DNA of 12,109 bases from RGIG8775 sp045121195 (GTDB taxonomy: Bacteria; Bacillota; Clostridia; Oscillospirales; CAG-272). The stretch covers positions 1 through 12,109 of the forward strand of contig JBGVFO010000022.1 of NCBI GenBank assembly GCA_045121195.1, written 5' to 3'. The notes under the pieces are model-generated. The model was not told the origin of the DNA, ran no database searches, and was given only the letters and a program-made list of their open reading frames with translations. Of the stretch, positions 12,085 through 12,109 are shown in pieces. Position numbers and translations under genes: made by a program. Positions within the stretch are counted from its first letter, which is position 1; each line of letters starts with the position of its first letter.

Positions 12085-12109
12085 TTCGTTGGGCTGTGTC
12101 TTATAAACA

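Overview
The window looks like an accessory stretch of a Clostridia-type Firmicutes genome, probably an Oscillospiraceae or Christensenellales-like gut organism. The pointers are a LexA-type helix-turn-helix, a LytTR/DUF3021 module, a WYL regulator, a protein derived from the Gram-positive polymerase PolC, TTGACA/TATAAT promoters (often with an extended -10), AAGGAGG ribosome binding sites, and many small GTAGGGGCG-type and GAA-loop hairpin repeats between genes. Species cannot be told from the sequence.

Layout. (1) 1-1640: the 3' part of a type I restriction R subunit gene (hsdR), closed by a terminator. (2) 1666-2025: a LexA-like DNA-binding domain without the peptidase half, with its own promoter, a palindrome and a terminator. 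(3) 2040-2220: non-coding hairpins and repeats. (4) 2378-4866: a tightly packed operon of ABC ATPase, ABC-2 permease, LytTR regulator and DUF3021 membrane protein. The ATPase has ATC where its start codon should be, and a 36-base perfect palindrome ends the operon. (5) 4890-5160: a chain of small hairpins and repeats. (6) 5258-6040: an unrecognised gene broken by one base in a T8 tract. (7) 6045-8489: a promoter with a palindrome over its -35, then four genes in series: BspA-type leucine-rich-repeat protein, YspA-like SLOG protein, a short PolC-derived protein that has lost the catalytic aspartates, and a 50-residue protein. (8) 8499-9226: a separately promoted gene of unknown function with a possible PD-(D/E)XK nuclease core. 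(9) 9229-11651: a two-WYL-domain regulator divergent from an XRE-type membrane-anchored regulator, with clear promoters and an operator-like palindrome between them. (10) 11660-12109: inverted repeats and hairpins, no gene seen.

How the parts may work together. The ABC/LytTR/DUF3021 genes form a familiar self-contained transport and regulation module. The 6.1-8.5 kb gene series is the most unusual part: a possible nucleotide-binding SLOG protein translated in overlap with an apparently non-catalytic PolC relative, beside a restriction system and a candidate nuclease. This suggests, without proving, an uncharacterised defence or DNA-replication-interference system. The gene upstream (5412) carries the same 16-base palindrome in front of it, so the two units may share a regulator.
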